A DNA stretch of 64,000 nucleotides from Streptomyces sp. P9-A2 (GTDB taxonomy: Bacteria; Actinomycetota; Actinomycetes; Streptomycetales; Streptomycetaceae), in contig NZ_JAZIFX010000001.1 of NCBI RefSeq assembly GCF_036634175.1, forward strand, positions 1,860,001 through 1,924,000, written 5' to 3'. The notes below the pieces were generated by a model, which was not told the DNA's origin, made no database searches, and saw nothing but the letters and a program-made list of their open reading frames with translations. Numbering within the stretch: the stretch's first letter is position 1; each line of letters opens with the position of its first letter. A program made the position numbers and the translations under genes. This document shows positions 28,113 through 37,484 of this stretch, piece by piece.

Positions 28113-28141
28113 CGCCCGCCCGGGGAATGCCCGGGCGGGCG
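28113..28141 (+). terminator. Terminator after the DUF2252 gene
   Basis: A perfect 12-bp stem (28113-28124 with 28130-28141) and 5-nt loop begin 6 bp beyond the TGA. Confidence 0.7.
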
Positions 28142-28208
28142 GGGAAATCCTGCCGAACGGAACCCTTTAGGGATCCCTTACCGGAGCGCATGACAGACTC
28201 GGCCCACC

Positions 28209-28919
28209 ATGGACATATCCGGAACCCCGTTCAGAGCCGTGCGCGCGGTGCTGTTCACGACCGTGGTCGTGACCCTCAGTACCGCGTCGCACGTGCTGCT
28301 GTCCGGGGCTCCCCTGCCGTTGAGCACGGTGACGGTGATCGCCGTCGCCGTGTTCGTCCTGGCGTACGCCCTCGCGGGCCGGCAGCGCTCCTTCGGGCGG
28401 ATCGCCGCCCTGCTGGTCCCGCTGGAGCTGGCCGCCGACACCGTCTTCACCACCGGCCAGCACGTCTGTTACGGCCGGATGGGCGGCCCGGTCGCGGGCC
28501 CGCTGCGCTCGGTCGGCTTCGACGTGCTGTGCGGTCAGGGCAGCGGCGTGGGCGCCTCGCTGACGCAGGTGACCGGCACCGCGGTCCACGGCGACGACCG
28601 GTTCACCGGGCTGCTCGCCCAGGCCGACCCGGCCACCGCGTGGCTGCTGCTCGGCGCGCACATCGGCGTCGGTCTGCTCGCCGCCGCCTGGCTGCACCGC
28701 GGCGAGCGGGCGCTGGCCCAGTTGCTGGGCGTGGTGACGGCCACGGCTTCGACGGCGGTCCGGCCGCTGCTGCTGGCGGTCGCCGTGGTGACCGTGCGCC
28801 GCGCCCCGAAGGTCCGCCGGCCGGCTCTCCCGGACCACCGGACCACCACGGCCGTGGACCGGTTCCTCGTGCGCTCCCTGGGACGGCGTGGACCGCCGTG
28901 CTCCCTCGCCCTCGCCTGA
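28209..28919 (+). CDS. Integral membrane protein, function unknown
   Basis: 236 residues with four or five membrane helices (about 10-30, 40-57, 62-82, 145-165, 175-200). A conserved-looking extracytoplasmic loop contains two cysteines (GQHVCYGRMGGP and FDVLCGQGSG) and an acidic/His patch. The C-terminus is basic. It is followed 101 bp downstream by a DsbA-like gene on the same strand, which suggests a joint envelope or redox role. That link is inference only. Confidence 0.7.
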   Translation: MDISGTPFRAVRAVLFTTVVVTLSTASHVLLSGAPLPLSTVTVIAVAVFVLAYALAGRQRSFGRIAALLVPLELAADTVFTTGQHVCYGRMGGPVAGPLRSVGFDVLCGQGSGVGASLTQVTGTAVHGDDRFTGLLAQADPATAWLLLGAHIGVGLLAAAWLHRGERALAQLLGVVTATASTAVRPLLLAVAVVTVRRAPKVRRPALPDHRTTTAVDRFLVRSLGRRGPPCSLALA

Positions 28920-29020
28920 GACGGCTCAGCCCTCGGCGTCGGCACCCTGTCCGAGCATCCGTAGTCCCCCTACACATCCCGCACACAGCGCTGTGCGCGT
29001 CCCCAGTGGAGAGCATCACC

Positions 29021-29833
29021 ATGAGCAAGCGGAACAGCCAGACGGCGAAGACGGCGGCCCGTGAGCGTCTGCGCGTCGAGCGCGAGCGCGAGGCCAAGAA
29101 AGCCAAGATCAAGCGTCAGCTGGTCGTCGCCGGAACGATCGTCGGCGTCCTGGCGATAGCCGGCGGCATCGGCTACGCCGTCATGCAGGCCAACAAGCCC
29201 AGCGCGTGGGAGGCCGCGGCGGACGCGAAGCTCGTCAAGCCGGCCAACTCCAGCGGCGAGAACGGCACCACCGTCGTCATCGGCAAGGCCGACGCGAAGA
29301 AGACCCTGGAGCTGTACGAGGACCCGCGCTGCCCGATCTGCGCCACGTTCGAGCAGGGCGTCGGCGAGACGATCGAGAAGGACGTCGCGGACGGCAAGTA
29401 CAAGGTCCAGTTCATCGGCGCCTCGTTCCTCGACCGCAACCTGACCGGCGAGGGCTCCAAGAACGCCCTGAGCTCCCTGGGTGCCGCGCTGAACGTCAGC
29501 CCGGAGGCGTTCCTCGCCTACAAGGCCGCGCTCTACTCGGCCGAGTTCCACCCCGAGGAGAGCCAGGACAAGTTCAAGGACGACGCCTACCTGATCAAGG
29601 TGGCGAACTCCGTCGAGGAACTGAAGGGCAACAAGAAGTTCCAGGCGGCCGTGGAGAACGGCACCTACGACAAGTGGGCGCTGGAGATGTCCGACAAGTT
29701 CGACGACAGCGACGTCAATGGCACCCCCACGCTGAAGATGGACGGCGAGAAGCTCACCGGGTCCGACGGGCAGAACGCACCGATGACGGCCCCCGAGTTC
29801 ACGGCCGCGATCGAGAAGGCCCTCAAGGCCTGA
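29021..29833 (+). CDS. Membrane-anchored DsbA-like thioredoxin-fold protein
   Basis: 270 residues. A 35-residue charged cytoplasmic N-terminus ([15 protein letters not shown]) precedes one membrane helix (about 37-57), so the bulk is extracytoplasmic. The thioredoxin fold carries CPIC in [15 protein letters not shown], with the cis-proline region in [10 protein letters not shown]. It resembles the mycobacterial DsbF/DsbA-type membrane disulphide oxidoreductases. ATG at 29021 follows GGAGAG. Confidence 0.85.
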   Translation: MSKRNSQTAKTAARERLRVEREREAKKAKIKRQLVVAGTIVGVLAIAGGIGYAVMQANKPSAWEAAADAKLVKPANSSGENGTTVVIGKADAKKTLELYEDPRCPICATFEQGVGETIEKDVADGKYKVQFIGASFLDRNLTGEGSKNALSSLGAALNVSPEAFLAYKAALYSAEFHPEESQDKFKDDAYLIKVANSVEELKGNKKFQAAVENGTYDKWALEMSDKFDDSDVNGTPTLKMDGEKLTGSDGQNAPMTAPEFTAAIEKALKA

Positions 29834-29909
29834 TCCGGGGACCTCGTCCGGGTCCGGATCCAGGGGTCCGCGGCCGGGATTCGGTCACGGCCGGCCGACC
29901 GCGCACTGA

Positions 29910-29943
29910 AGAGCGGGCGAACTTTGGCGAGTTCGCCCGCTCT
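29910..29943 (+). terminator. Terminator between dsbA-like gene and phoD
   Basis: A perfect 14-bp stem (29910-29923 with 29930-29943) and 6-nt loop. It ends 3 bp before the upstream candidate ATG of phoD and 30 bp before its GTG, so it also sits in or next to the phoD leader. Confidence 0.7.
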
Positions 29944-29973
29944 GGCATGTACCGATCAGTAATCTGGTCGGCT

Positions 29974-31659
29974 GTGACCACTCGACACAGATCGTCCGAG
30001 AGCGCCGTATCCGCCACCGCGGGCGCCAACGCCTTCGCCCCCCGCCGCCGTTCGGTCGTCAAGGCGGCCGCCGCGACCGCGGTCCTCGCCGCACCGCTCA
30101 CCGCCGCGCTGCCCGCCCGCGCCGCCACCGCCGTGGCCCCCGTCTTCCTGCACGGGGTGGCCTCCGGCGATCCCCTGCCGGACGGCGTCCTGCTGTGGAC
30201 GCGCGTGACGCCGACGCCGGAGGCCATACCCGGCTCGGGCCTCGGCCCCGACACCGAGGTCGGCTGGACCGTCGCCCGCGACAAGGCGTTCACCACCGTC
30301 GTCGCGAAGGGGTCGATCCGCGCCACCGCAACCACCGACCACACCGTCAAGGCCGACGTCCGCGGCCTCGCGCCGGCCACCGACTACTGGTTCCGCTTCT
30401 CCGTCGGCACCACCGACTCCCCCGTCGGCCGCACCCGCACCGCCCCGGCCGCCGACGCCGCCGTGACCGGTCTGCGCTTCGGCGTGGTCTCCTGCTCCAA
30501 CTGGGAGGCCGGTCACTTCTCGTCGTACCGCCATCTCGCGGCCCGCGGCGACCTCGACGCCTGGCTGCATCTCGGCGACTACCTCTACGAGTACGGCACC
30601 GGCGAGTACGGCACGCGCGGCCGGACCGTCCGCGCGCACGCGCCCGCCCACGAGATCGTCACCCTGGCCGACTACCGCCTGAGGCACGCGACGTACAAAA
30701 CCGACCCCGACCTCCAGGCGCTGCACGCCAAGGCACCGGTCGTCGCGATCTGGGACGACCACGAGATCGCCAACGACGCCTGGTCCGGCGGCGCCGGTAA
30801 CCACACCGAGGGCGAGGAGGGCACCTGGGCCGCGCGTCAGGCCGCCGCCAAACAGGCCTACTTCGAGTGGATGCCGGTACGTCCCGCGCTGGCCGGCACG
30901 ACCTACCGCCGGCTGCGCTTCGGCAGGCTCGCCGACCTCTCGCTGCTGGACCTGCGCTCCTTCCGCTCCCAGCAGGTCTCCACGGGCGACGGCGCGGTGG
31001 ACGACCCGGACCGTACGCTGACCGGCCGGGCCCAGCTCGACTGGCTGAAGTCGGGGCTGTCGGCGTCCGACACCGCCTGGCGGCTGGTGGGCACCTCGGT
31101 GATGATCTCGCCGCTCGCGATCGGCTCGCTCCCGGCCGGTCTGCTGAAACCGGTCGCCAAGCTGCTCGGCCTGCCGCAGGAGGGCCTCGCCCTCAACACC
31201 GACCAGTGGGACGGCTACACCGACGACCGCCGGGAACTCCTCGCCCATCTGCGGACGAACGCCATCCGCAACACGGTCTTCCTCACCGGCGACATCCACA
31301 TGGCGTGGGCCAACGACGTGCCGGTGAACGCGGGTACGTACCCGGCTTCCGGCTCGGCGGCCACCGAGTTCGTCGTGACCTCGGTCACCTCGGACAACCT
31401 CGACGACATCGTCAAGGTCCCCGAGGGCACCGTCTCCGCGGTCGCCTCCCCGCTGATCAGGGCCACCAACCGGCACGTCCACTGGGTCGACACCGACCGC
31501 CACGGCTACGGCGTGCTGGACATCACGTCCGAGCGGGCGCAGATGGACTACTACGTGGTCTCCAGCCGCACCGACCCGGGCGCCACGTCCACGTGGGCGC
31601 GCTCCTACCGGACGCTCAGCGGCACCCAGCGGGTCGAGCGCGCCGACCGCCCGGTCTGA
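29974..31659 (+). CDS. phoD: Secreted PhoD-type alkaline phosphatase
   Basis: About 561 residues. A twin-arginine signal is visible ([21 protein letters not shown], ending near ALPARAA), so it is exported folded. The Fe/Ca-dependent PhoD core is intact: [52 protein letters not shown] and [10 protein letters not shown] supply metal ligands. It hydrolyses phosphomono- and diesters outside the cell under phosphate limitation. GTG at 29974 is chosen; ATG at 29947 would overlap the terminator region. I found no convincing PHO-box pair upstream. Confidence 0.93.
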   Translation: MTTRHRSSESAVSATAGANAFAPRRRSVVKAAAATAVLAAPLTAALPARAATAVAPVFLHGVASGDPLPDGVLLWTRVTPTPEAIPGSGLGPDTEVGWTVARDKAFTTVVAKGSIRATATTDHTVKADVRGLAPATDYWFRFSVGTTDSPVGRTRTAPAADAAVTGLRFGVVSCSNWEAGHFSSYRHLAARGDLDAWLHLGDYLYEYGTGEYGTRGRTVRAHAPAHEIVTLADYRLRHATYKTDPDLQALHAKAPVVAIWDDHEIANDAWSGGAGNHTEGEEGTWAARQAAAKQAYFEWMPVRPALAGTTYRRLRFGRLADLSLLDLRSFRSQQVSTGDGAVDDPDRTLTGRAQLDWLKSGLSASDTAWRLVGTSVMISPLAIGSLPAGLLKPVAKLLGLPQEGLALNTDQWDGYTDDRRELLAHLRTNAIRNTVFLTGDIHMAWANDVPVNAGTYPASGSAATEFVVTSVTSDNLDDIVKVPEGTVSAVASPLIRATNRHVHWVDTDRHGYGVLDITSERAQMDYYVVSSRTDPGATSTWARSYRTLSGTQRVERADRPV

Positions 31660-31665
31660 GCCGCG

Positions 31666-31700
31666 CGGTCCGATACGCACGGTCCGATACGCCGGTCCGG
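31666..31700. repeat. 14-bp tandem repeat, 2.5 copies, after phoD
   Basis: Unit CGGTCCGATACGCA/C occurs at 31666-31679 and 31680-31693, with a partial third copy to 31700, in the 66-bp gap between convergent phoD and the hydrolase gene. Confidence 0.8.
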
Positions 31701-31725
31701 CCCGCGCGCCCTCCACCTCTCTCCG

Positions 31726-32304
31726 TCAGTCGTCCTCCAGCGAATCGAGGAAGCCGAGCGCCACCCGCCAGGTGGCCTCGGCGGCCTCCTCGTCGTGGTC
31801 CGGCAGACCGGGGTCGGTGTAGAGGTGACCTGCTCCGGCGTACCGGTACACCTCGACGTCGGCTCCGGCGCGGCCCATCTGCAGATACCAGGCGCTCAGC
31901 CAGTCGTCGGTCTCGAACGGGTCCGGCTCGGCGACGTGGAGCTGCACCGGCAGACCGTCCACCGCCGCGTTCGCCGCGATGTCCGACGTGCCGTGCAGGA
32001 GCAGCAGCCCGCGCGCCCGGCCGTCACCGAGGGCCAGCGTCTGGGCGACGGAGGCGCCGAAGGAGAGCCCGGCGTACACCAGCCCCCGCTCCGAGTAGGG
32101 CGCGGCGGCGAGCACGGCCCGCCGCAGCAACTCGTCCCTGCCGATGGACTCCTGGTGGGCCATGCCCTCCTCGACCGTGTCGAACGTACGGCCCTCGAAG
32201 AGGTCGGGCGTCCACACCTCGTGTCCGGCGCCGCGCAACCGGTCCGCGGCCGCGGCCACCGCGGGCCGCGGGCCGTAGGTCGAGTGAAACAGCATGATGT
32301 TCAT
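31726..32304 (-). CDS. Dienelactone hydrolase-like alpha/beta hydrolase
   Basis: 192 residues with the DLH fold. The nucleophile elbow is GLSFGASVA, so serine replaces the cysteine typical of true dienelactone hydrolases. A GAGHLYTD motif supplies the histidine, and DPFETDDW may supply the acid. ATG at 32302-32304 directly precedes the first strand (MNIMLFHSTYG). The substrate is unknown. Confidence 0.83.
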   Translation of the reverse strand: MNIMLFHSTYGPRPAVAAAADRLRGAGHEVWTPDLFEGRTFDTVEEGMAHQESIGRDELLRRAVLAAAPYSERGLVYAGLSFGASVAQTLALGDGRARGLLLLHGTSDIAANAAVDGLPVQLHVAEPDPFETDDWLSAWYLQMGRAGADVEVYRYAGAGHLYTDPGLPDHDEEAAEATWRVALGFLDSLEDD

Positions 32305-32387
32305 GACGCCATGGTGCCAGCCGGGTCCGACAGCCGGTGCCCGCCGGCCTACGGACCCGGCGCACGGACCCGATGTGCCGGGTCCAT

Positions 32388-32426
32388 GGGCCGGCCTCGT
32401 GGGCCGGCCTCGTGGGCCGGCCTCGT
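32388..32426. repeat. Three exact 13-bp tandem repeats
   Basis: GGGCCGGCCTCGT is repeated exactly at 32388-32400, 32401-32413 and 32414-32426 in the divergent region between the hydrolase and the MscS gene. Confidence 0.92.
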
Positions 32427-32517
32427 GCGACTGTCCCGGACCGCCGCACCCCGCCCAGCCCACGGCGCCACGGATGTCACATGTTCACTGCGCGCGAGGC
32501 CGGTTAGGTTCAGGAAC

Positions 32518-33702
32518 ATGGAAGACGTGCTCCGCCCCCTGATCGTGTTCGGCGGCTCGGTCGTGCTCACCCTGACGCTCGGCTGGGCCACCGACCGACT
32601 GCTGCGCAAGGCCGACGCCCGGCACCCCGAGACCCCCATGTGGGAACTGCTCCGGCGCGGCCGCATCCCCTACCAGTTGCTCATCTGCGCGGCCCTGCTG
32701 AGAGGTTCGTTCAGCGAGGCCAGGATGTTCCAGGAGTACCGGGAGGGCATCGGCCGGGTGCTGACGCTGGTGCTGATCGGGTCGGCCGCCTGGCTGGTGA
32801 TCCGGATCGCGGCGGCCGTCGTCGAAACCTCGTACACCCGGTACGCCAACGTGCACCGCGAGCGCGACCCGGCCAGGGTCCGCCGGGTGCGCACCCAGGT
32901 GACGCTGATCCGGCGGGTCGTCTCGGCGATCGTCGGCGTGGTGGCAGTGGCCGCGATGCTGCTGACCTTCCCCGCCATGCGCGCGGCCGGCGCCTCGCTG
33001 CTGGCCTCGGCGGGCATCCTCGGCATCGTCGCCGGTGTCGCCGCCCAGTCCACGCTCAGCAACCTGTTCGCCGGGCTGCAGATCGCCTTCGGCGACATGG
33101 TGCGCATCGGCGACACGGTCGTGGTGGACGGCGAGTGGGGAACGGTCGAGGAGATCACCCTGACCTTCCTCACCGTGAACACCTGGGACGAGCGCCGGAT
33201 CACCATGCCGGTGTCGTACTTCACGTCCAAGCCGTTCGAGAACTGGTCCCGCGACTCCCCGCAGATGACCGGGACGGTCATCTGGCATCTCGACCACCGG
33301 GCCCCGCTGGACGCGATGCGCGACCGGCTCCGCGACATCCTGCGCGAGTGCCCGGCCTGGGACGGCCGCGCCTACAACCTGACCGTCGTGGACACCACGC
33401 CCAGCACCATGCAGGTGCGGGCCCTGGTGACGGCCAAGGACGCCGGCGACATATGGACGGTACGGGTCGAGGTCCGCGAGCAGATGGTCCGCTGGCTGGC
33501 CGAGCAGCATCCCTACGCCCTGCCCCGGATCAGCACCGCCCCGGCCGACCCGGCACCGGTCCTCGACACGAGCCACCACTCCCCCGGCGGCGCCGCCGGC
33601 ATCACCCGTCCCCCGGGTATCCCCGGCCCCTCCGGTCCCCCGGAGGACGGGGCGCCCGCCCACGACCCGCAGGGCGCGGCGCAGGGGTCGTCAGCTGCTT
33701 GA
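32518..33702 (+). CDS. MscS family mechanosensitive channel
   Basis: 394 residues. There are three or four N-terminal membrane helices, then the pore-lining TM3 GILGIVAGVAAQSTLSNLF with its Gly/Ala packing, then the cytoplasmic beta domain (VRIGDTVVVDGEWGTVEEITL; RRITMPVSYF) and the C-terminal alpha/beta domain. The Pro-rich 60-residue tail is unstructured. ATG at 32518 follows AGGTTCAGGAAC. It opens under membrane tension to release solutes. Confidence 0.92.
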   Translation: MEDVLRPLIVFGGSVVLTLTLGWATDRLLRKADARHPETPMWELLRRGRIPYQLLICAALLRGSFSEARMFQEYREGIGRVLTLVLIGSAAWLVIRIAAAVVETSYTRYANVHRERDPARVRRVRTQVTLIRRVVSAIVGVVAVAAMLLTFPAMRAAGASLLASAGILGIVAGVAAQSTLSNLFAGLQIAFGDMVRIGDTVVVDGEWGTVEEITLTFLTVNTWDERRITMPVSYFTSKPFENWSRDSPQMTGTVIWHLDHRAPLDAMRDRLRDILRECPAWDGRAYNLTVVDTTPSTMQVRALVTAKDAGDIWTVRVEVREQMVRWLAEQHPYALPRISTAPADPAPVLDTSHHSPGGAAGITRPPGIPGPSGPPEDGAPAHDPQGAAQGSSAA

Positions 33703-33712
33703 GGGCGGTGTG

Positions 33713-34067
33713 ACTCGTTCGTGTGAGGGTCGGCTTCCGGGCTTGCGGTGTCGTGGGCCGTCCGGGTCAACGTGATCGTGCGATCCGGACGCCGGGGACG
33801 GCGCCGGTGAACGGGGCCCCCGCTCCACCGGAGTGATGGTTCGGGGCCTCCCCGTCGCCTTGGCCGCACCCATGTGGCCGGATCGCGCGGGGCAGTGTCA
33901 TTCAGCGACCTCCGGCCGCGGAGGCCTCCCGGGCCCGGACCACGCACCGGATGCGTGTCACCGCCCCGGAGCCGACCCCGGGGCCGAGCACGCCGGAGAC
34001 CCGGGGCACCTCCCACGCCCTTGAGGCAGCGGGGGAGCCCAGGACCGTTCGGGGCGTCCGGCCGAGC
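33713..34067 (-). repeat. Dispersed intergenic repeat, copy 2 (inverted)
   Basis: This region of the 409-bp gap between the MscS and SDR genes (convergent) matches the reverse complement of 17670-18055. Examples on the plus strand are CACCTCCCACGCCCTTGAGG, GGGCCCGGACCAC and GGGCTTGCGGTGTCGTGG. No coding sequence is supported within it. Confidence 0.8.
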
Positions 34068-34111
34068 AGACCCACCCCTGCTCAGCCCAGAGGAACGGTA
34101 CTGACGGCGTT

Positions 34112-34858
34112 TCAGTGGCCGCGTTCGGCGCCGCCGTTGACCTGGATGATCTGCGAGGTGATGTGTCCGGCGCCCGGGGAGGCCAGCCAGTGCAGGGTGG
34201 CGGCCACGTCCCCGGGCGTCCCGGCCCGCCCGTCGGCGGTCTCGGCGATCAGCTCCGCCCGCCGCTCCCCGTCGATGCCGTCGCCGAAGAACGCGGTGTC
34301 CTCGATGTAGCCGGGCGCGACCACGTTCACCGTGATGCCGTGCGGCCCCAGCTTCCGGGCGAGGTCATGGGCGTACGGATGGAGTCCGGCCTTGGCCGCC
34401 GCGTACGCGGTCTGCCCGGAACCCCGGTAGGCGGCGATGGAGCTGAGGAACAGCACCCGTCCGCCGGGCTCGGCGAGCCGGTCCTTGAGGGCCTCCGTGA
34501 GCAGGACGGCGGTCAGCAGGTTGAGCCGGAAGTTGACCGTCCAGTGGCGGGCGACGGCGTCGAGCGGATCGTCCGCCCCGGCCTGGCGCTCGAGGAGGCC
34601 GTTGCCGCCGGCGCTGTGGATCAGTACGTCGACGGCTCCGAACTCCCGGCCGACGTAGCCGGCGACGCCCCGCACGGCGACCGGATCGGCGAGGTCCGCG
34701 GCGTACACCTCGGCCCCCGGTACCTCGGCCCCGGCCCGCTCCAGGACGTCCCCGCGCCGTCCGAGCAGCAGCACCCGGTCCCCGTCGGCGGCGAAGACCC
34801 GTGCCGCCGCCAGCCCGATCCCCGTACCGCCCCCGCTGATCACCACGTTCCGCGTCAT
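34112..34858 (-). CDS. Short-chain dehydrogenase/reductase
   Basis: 248-residue classical SDR. The NAD(P)-binding motif is GGGTGIGLAAARVF. The arginines in LLGRRGD after beta-2 suggest NADPH preference. The catalytic Ser lies in LFLSSIAAYRGSGQ and the Tyr-x-x-x-Lys is YAAAKAG. HSAGGNG replaces the usual NNAG. The C-terminal HITSQIIQVNGG is typical. It starts with ATG at 34856-34858. The substrate is unknown. Confidence 0.92.
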   Translation of the reverse strand: MTRNVVISGGGTGIGLAAARVFAADGDRVLLLGRRGDVLERAGAEVPGAEVYAADLADPVAVRGVAGYVGREFGAVDVLIHSAGGNGLLERQAGADDPLDAVARHWTVNFRLNLLTAVLLTEALKDRLAEPGGRVLFLSSIAAYRGSGQTAYAAAKAGLHPYAHDLARKLGPHGITVNVVAPGYIEDTAFFGDGIDGERRAELIAETADGRAGTPGDVAATLHWLASPGAGHITSQIIQVNGGAERGH

Positions 34859-34899
34859 ACCCCGACCTTACGAACAGAACGCCGTACCGCGGGGAGAAC

Positions 34900-36486
34900 T
34901 CACCGCATACTGCGCACATCGAGGTGACGCAGCACCCGGTCCACCACCTCGGGGTCGGCCCCCGCCTCGCTCCGCGCCGCCAGCACCTCGTGCCGCGCCG
35001 CGCTCAGCATCTCCCCCCGGATCCGCCGCGCCGCCTTGGCCCGTCGCGCCCGGTGCCGGTACGCCTCCCGCCGCTCGTCCTCGACGACATCGGGGCTGAT
35101 CCGCGCCCCGATGTCGAAGGCGCTGCGCAGCATCTGCTCGGCCAGTTCCTCCGGCAGTTCCTCGGACTCCTCGATCTCGTGCAGCCGGTGCTTCGCGGCC
35201 TGGGACGCCCGCAGCGCGAGATCCCGTTCGAGTTCCTTCTCCCGTCTGGTGTCGGCCCGCACCCCCAGCCGTCTCACCAGCCACGGCAGGGTCGTCCCCT
35301 GGACCAGCAGCGTCGCCATGATCACGCCGAACGCGATGAAGACGATCTCGCCCCGGGCCGGGAAGTCGCCCCCGGTGCCGGTCTCCAGCGGAATCGCCAG
35401 CACCAGCGCGACGGAGGCCACCCCGCGCATCCCCGACCACCACATCACCATCGTCTCGCGCCAGCTCACCGGGATGTCCTCACCGGTGTCCCGCGCGGCG
35501 TGCAGCCGCCTCGTCAGCCAGGTCGCCGGCAGCAGCCACAGCAGCCGGACGAGGACGACCACGCCCACGATCACCCCGGCCCAGCCGAGCAGTTCGCCCC
35601 AGTGGCCGGACGCGGTCCGGACCGCGTTGTGCAGTTCGAGGCCGACCAGTCCGAACGCGATGCCGGTGACGAGCGTGTCGACGATGTCCCAGAAGGCGTG
35701 TCCGGCCAGCCGGGTCATGACGTCGTCGGCGTCGGTGGCGTACTCCACGAGGAACAGCGCGGTGGTGAGCACGGCGAGCACCCCCGAGCCGTGCAGTTCC
35801 TCGGCCAGGACGTAGGAGAAGTACGGCACCAGCAGGCTCAGCGCGACCTGCAGGGTCGCGTCCCCCAGCAGGTCCATGAGCCGGTTGGCGCCCCAGCCGA
35901 GCACGAGCCCGACCGCGACCGCCACCACGGCCGACAGGACCAGGTCCAGGCCCGCCTCCCAGGGCGAGAAGGTACCGCTCACGGCGGCGGCGATCGCCAC
36001 GTGGTACAGGACGATGGCGGTGACGTCGTTGAACAGGCCCTCGCCCTCGAGGATCGACACCAGACGGCGCGGCAGCCCCAGCTTCCCGGCGACGGCGGTC
36101 GCCGCGACCGGGTCGGGCGGTGCGACCAGCGCGCCGAGGGCGACCGCGGCGGCCAGCGGCAGACCCGGCACGATCGCGTGGGCGACGACGGCCACGCACA
36201 GCGTGGTGACGAACACCAGCGCCACGGCCAGCAGGAGGATCGGTCTCGCGTTCGCCGCGAACTGCCGCCAGGACGTCCGGCGGACGGCGGCGTAGAGCAG
36301 GGGCGGCAGCAGCAGCGGCAGGATCAGGTCCGGCGGGACGTCCACGTTCGGGACGAACTCCAGAAGGGCGAGGACGATCCCGAAAACCGTCATCAGCACC
36401 GGCGCCGGCAGTCCCAGCCGGTCTCCCAGGGGGACGCACACCACGGCACCGAGCAGCAGGGCGAACAGCAGGGCCAACTGGTCCAC
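34900..36486 (-). CDS. CPA1 family Na+/H+ antiporter
   Basis: 528 residues. Twelve or so membrane helices carry GALVAPPDPVAATAV and EGEGLFNDVTAIV, the canonical CPA1 ion-site motifs. A charged cytoplasmic tail of about 110 residues is rich in Arg and Glu. GTG at 36484-36486 is preceded by GGAG and starts directly at the first helix. It likely exchanges Na+ or K+ for protons in pH and salt homeostasis. Confidence 0.92.
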   Translation of the reverse strand: MDQLALLFALLLGAVVCVPLGDRLGLPAPVLMTVFGIVLALLEFVPNVDVPPDLILPLLLPPLLYAAVRRTSWRQFAANARPILLLAVALVFVTTLCVAVVAHAIVPGLPLAAAVALGALVAPPDPVAATAVAGKLGLPRRLVSILEGEGLFNDVTAIVLYHVAIAAAVSGTFSPWEAGLDLVLSAVVAVAVGLVLGWGANRLMDLLGDATLQVALSLLVPYFSYVLAEELHGSGVLAVLTTALFLVEYATDADDVMTRLAGHAFWDIVDTLVTGIAFGLVGLELHNAVRTASGHWGELLGWAGVIVGVVVLVRLLWLLPATWLTRRLHAARDTGEDIPVSWRETMVMWWSGMRGVASVALVLAIPLETGTGGDFPARGEIVFIAFGVIMATLLVQGTTLPWLVRRLGVRADTRREKELERDLALRASQAAKHRLHEIEESEELPEELAEQMLRSAFDIGARISPDVVEDERREAYRHRARRAKAARRIRGEMLSAARHEVLAARSEAGADPEVVDRVLRHLDVRSMR

Positions 36487-36632
36487 GGTCGGTACTCCGG
36501 GCGGTTCGACGGTCAAACGGCAGGGCGCCCAGCCTGCCACGCCGACGCCCCGCGCCAGGCGTGCGGCGCCGACCGTCCGGCGTCCGGCGTGCGGCGCCAC
36601 TGGTCACCCCCGCGTGCCCGGCCACGAAACGC

Positions 36633-36798
36633 TTACGACCTCACCCGCGATGGGGAGTGGATCAGCGAGCGGCGTCATGCGGCTTCGCGTCCAAGGCGGA
36701 GGAGGGAGTGATGGCGGAGCCATCGCGACCGACGACAACGCTGGAGGCGAAGCCGCATGACGTCGGGAGCCCGCTCACTATCGCGGGTGAGGCCGTTA
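36633..36798. repeat. 166-bp palindromic element, copy A
   Basis: The terminal inverted repeats are T(T/A)ACG(A/G)CCTCACCCGCGA. An inner perfect 16-bp stem pairs CGTCATGCGGCTTCGC with its complement, and the tip is GATGGC-GGA-GCCATC. By eye it differs from copy B at 14 of 166 positions with no gaps. It lies in the 530-bp gap upstream of the antiporter gene. No gene is contained. Confidence 0.9.
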
Positions 36799-36943
36799 GG
36801 GCTCGCAGAGAAACAACTTGTGGGTTTCCGGACTTGATGCCGCAGGTCAGCGCGCCGACCACCCACATATTGTTCTCCGGCAGACCCTTACGCGTGCGGA
36901 TCCCGGCCGGCCGGAGTGTGTACGGCCACGGTGACCGGCCTGC

Positions 36944-36992
36944 CGCGAGGCGGTCCGGCGGTCCGGCAGCCGGATGCCCGGACCGCCTCGCG
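36944..36992 (-). terminator. Terminator after the GNAT gene
   Basis: A perfect 15-bp stem (36944-36958 with 36978-36992) and 19-nt loop begin 25 bp past the stop of the minus-strand GNAT gene, closing the lspA-rluD-GNAT unit. Between this and the palindromic element (36799-36943) I see no feature. Confidence 0.7.
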
Positions 36993-37016
36993 CCGACCGC
37001 TACGCGTCCCGTCCGG

Positions 37017-37484
37017 TCACAGAGTGCGCCGCATGGCCCGGTGCGGCATCCCCGCGTCCGGGAACTCCGGCCCGTAGGCCACGTATCCCAGCCGCTCGTA
37101 GAATCCCAGGGCATGGGTCTGCGCGTGCAGGTCGACGGCGGCGAGACCACGGGCGCGGGCCGCCTCCTCGACGCCCCGCACCAGGGCGGCCCCGACGCCC
37201 AGCCCCCGCGCCCGGCGCGTCACCGCGAGGCGTCCCAGGGACCCGGCCGACGCGTCACCGCCGGTCTTCGCCGCGGCGGCCCCGCCGTGCAGCAGCCGCC
37301 CGGTACCGAGCGCCTCGCCGTCCTCACCGACCGCGAGCACATGCACGGCGCCGTCGTCGTACGCGTCGTACTCCAGGTCCTCGGGCACGCCCTGCTCGGC
37401 GACGAAGACCTCCTTGCGCACCGCGAAGCACGCCTGACGGTCGCCGGGTCCCACCGCTTCGCGGACCACGTACGGGGTGCTCAC
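37017..37484 (-). CDS. GNAT family N-acetyltransferase
   Basis: 155 residues with the GNAT acetyl-CoA loop [17 protein letters not shown] and C-terminal strand [17 protein letters not shown], a layout typical of ElaA-like acetyltransferases ([15 protein letters not shown]). GTG at 37482-37484 overlaps the rluD TGA (GTGA). The acceptor substrate is unknown. Confidence 0.9.
   Translation of the reverse strand: MSTPYVVREAVGPGDRQACFAVRKEVFVAEQGVPEDLEYDAYDDGAVHVLAVGEDGEALGTGRLLHGGAAAAKTGGDASAGSLGRLAVTRRARGLGVGAALVRGVEEAARARGLAAVDLHAQTHALGFYERLGYVAYGPEFPDAGMPHRAMRRTL

Noticed and set aside
29834..29973. PHO boxes upstream of phoD
   Set aside because: Single weak GGTCA-like or GTTCGCC matches occur, but no pair of 11-bp direct repeats; the region is dominated by the terminator stem.
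33703..34111. Possible small proteins in the MscS-SDR gap
   Set aside because: Frames on both strands lack ribosome binding sites and reflect the dispersed repeat shared with 17670-18055.
36675..37150. Reading frames across the palindromic element and its flank
   Set aside because: Both copies give similar frames only because the DNA is repeated; no start signal, and codon pattern is not gene-like.
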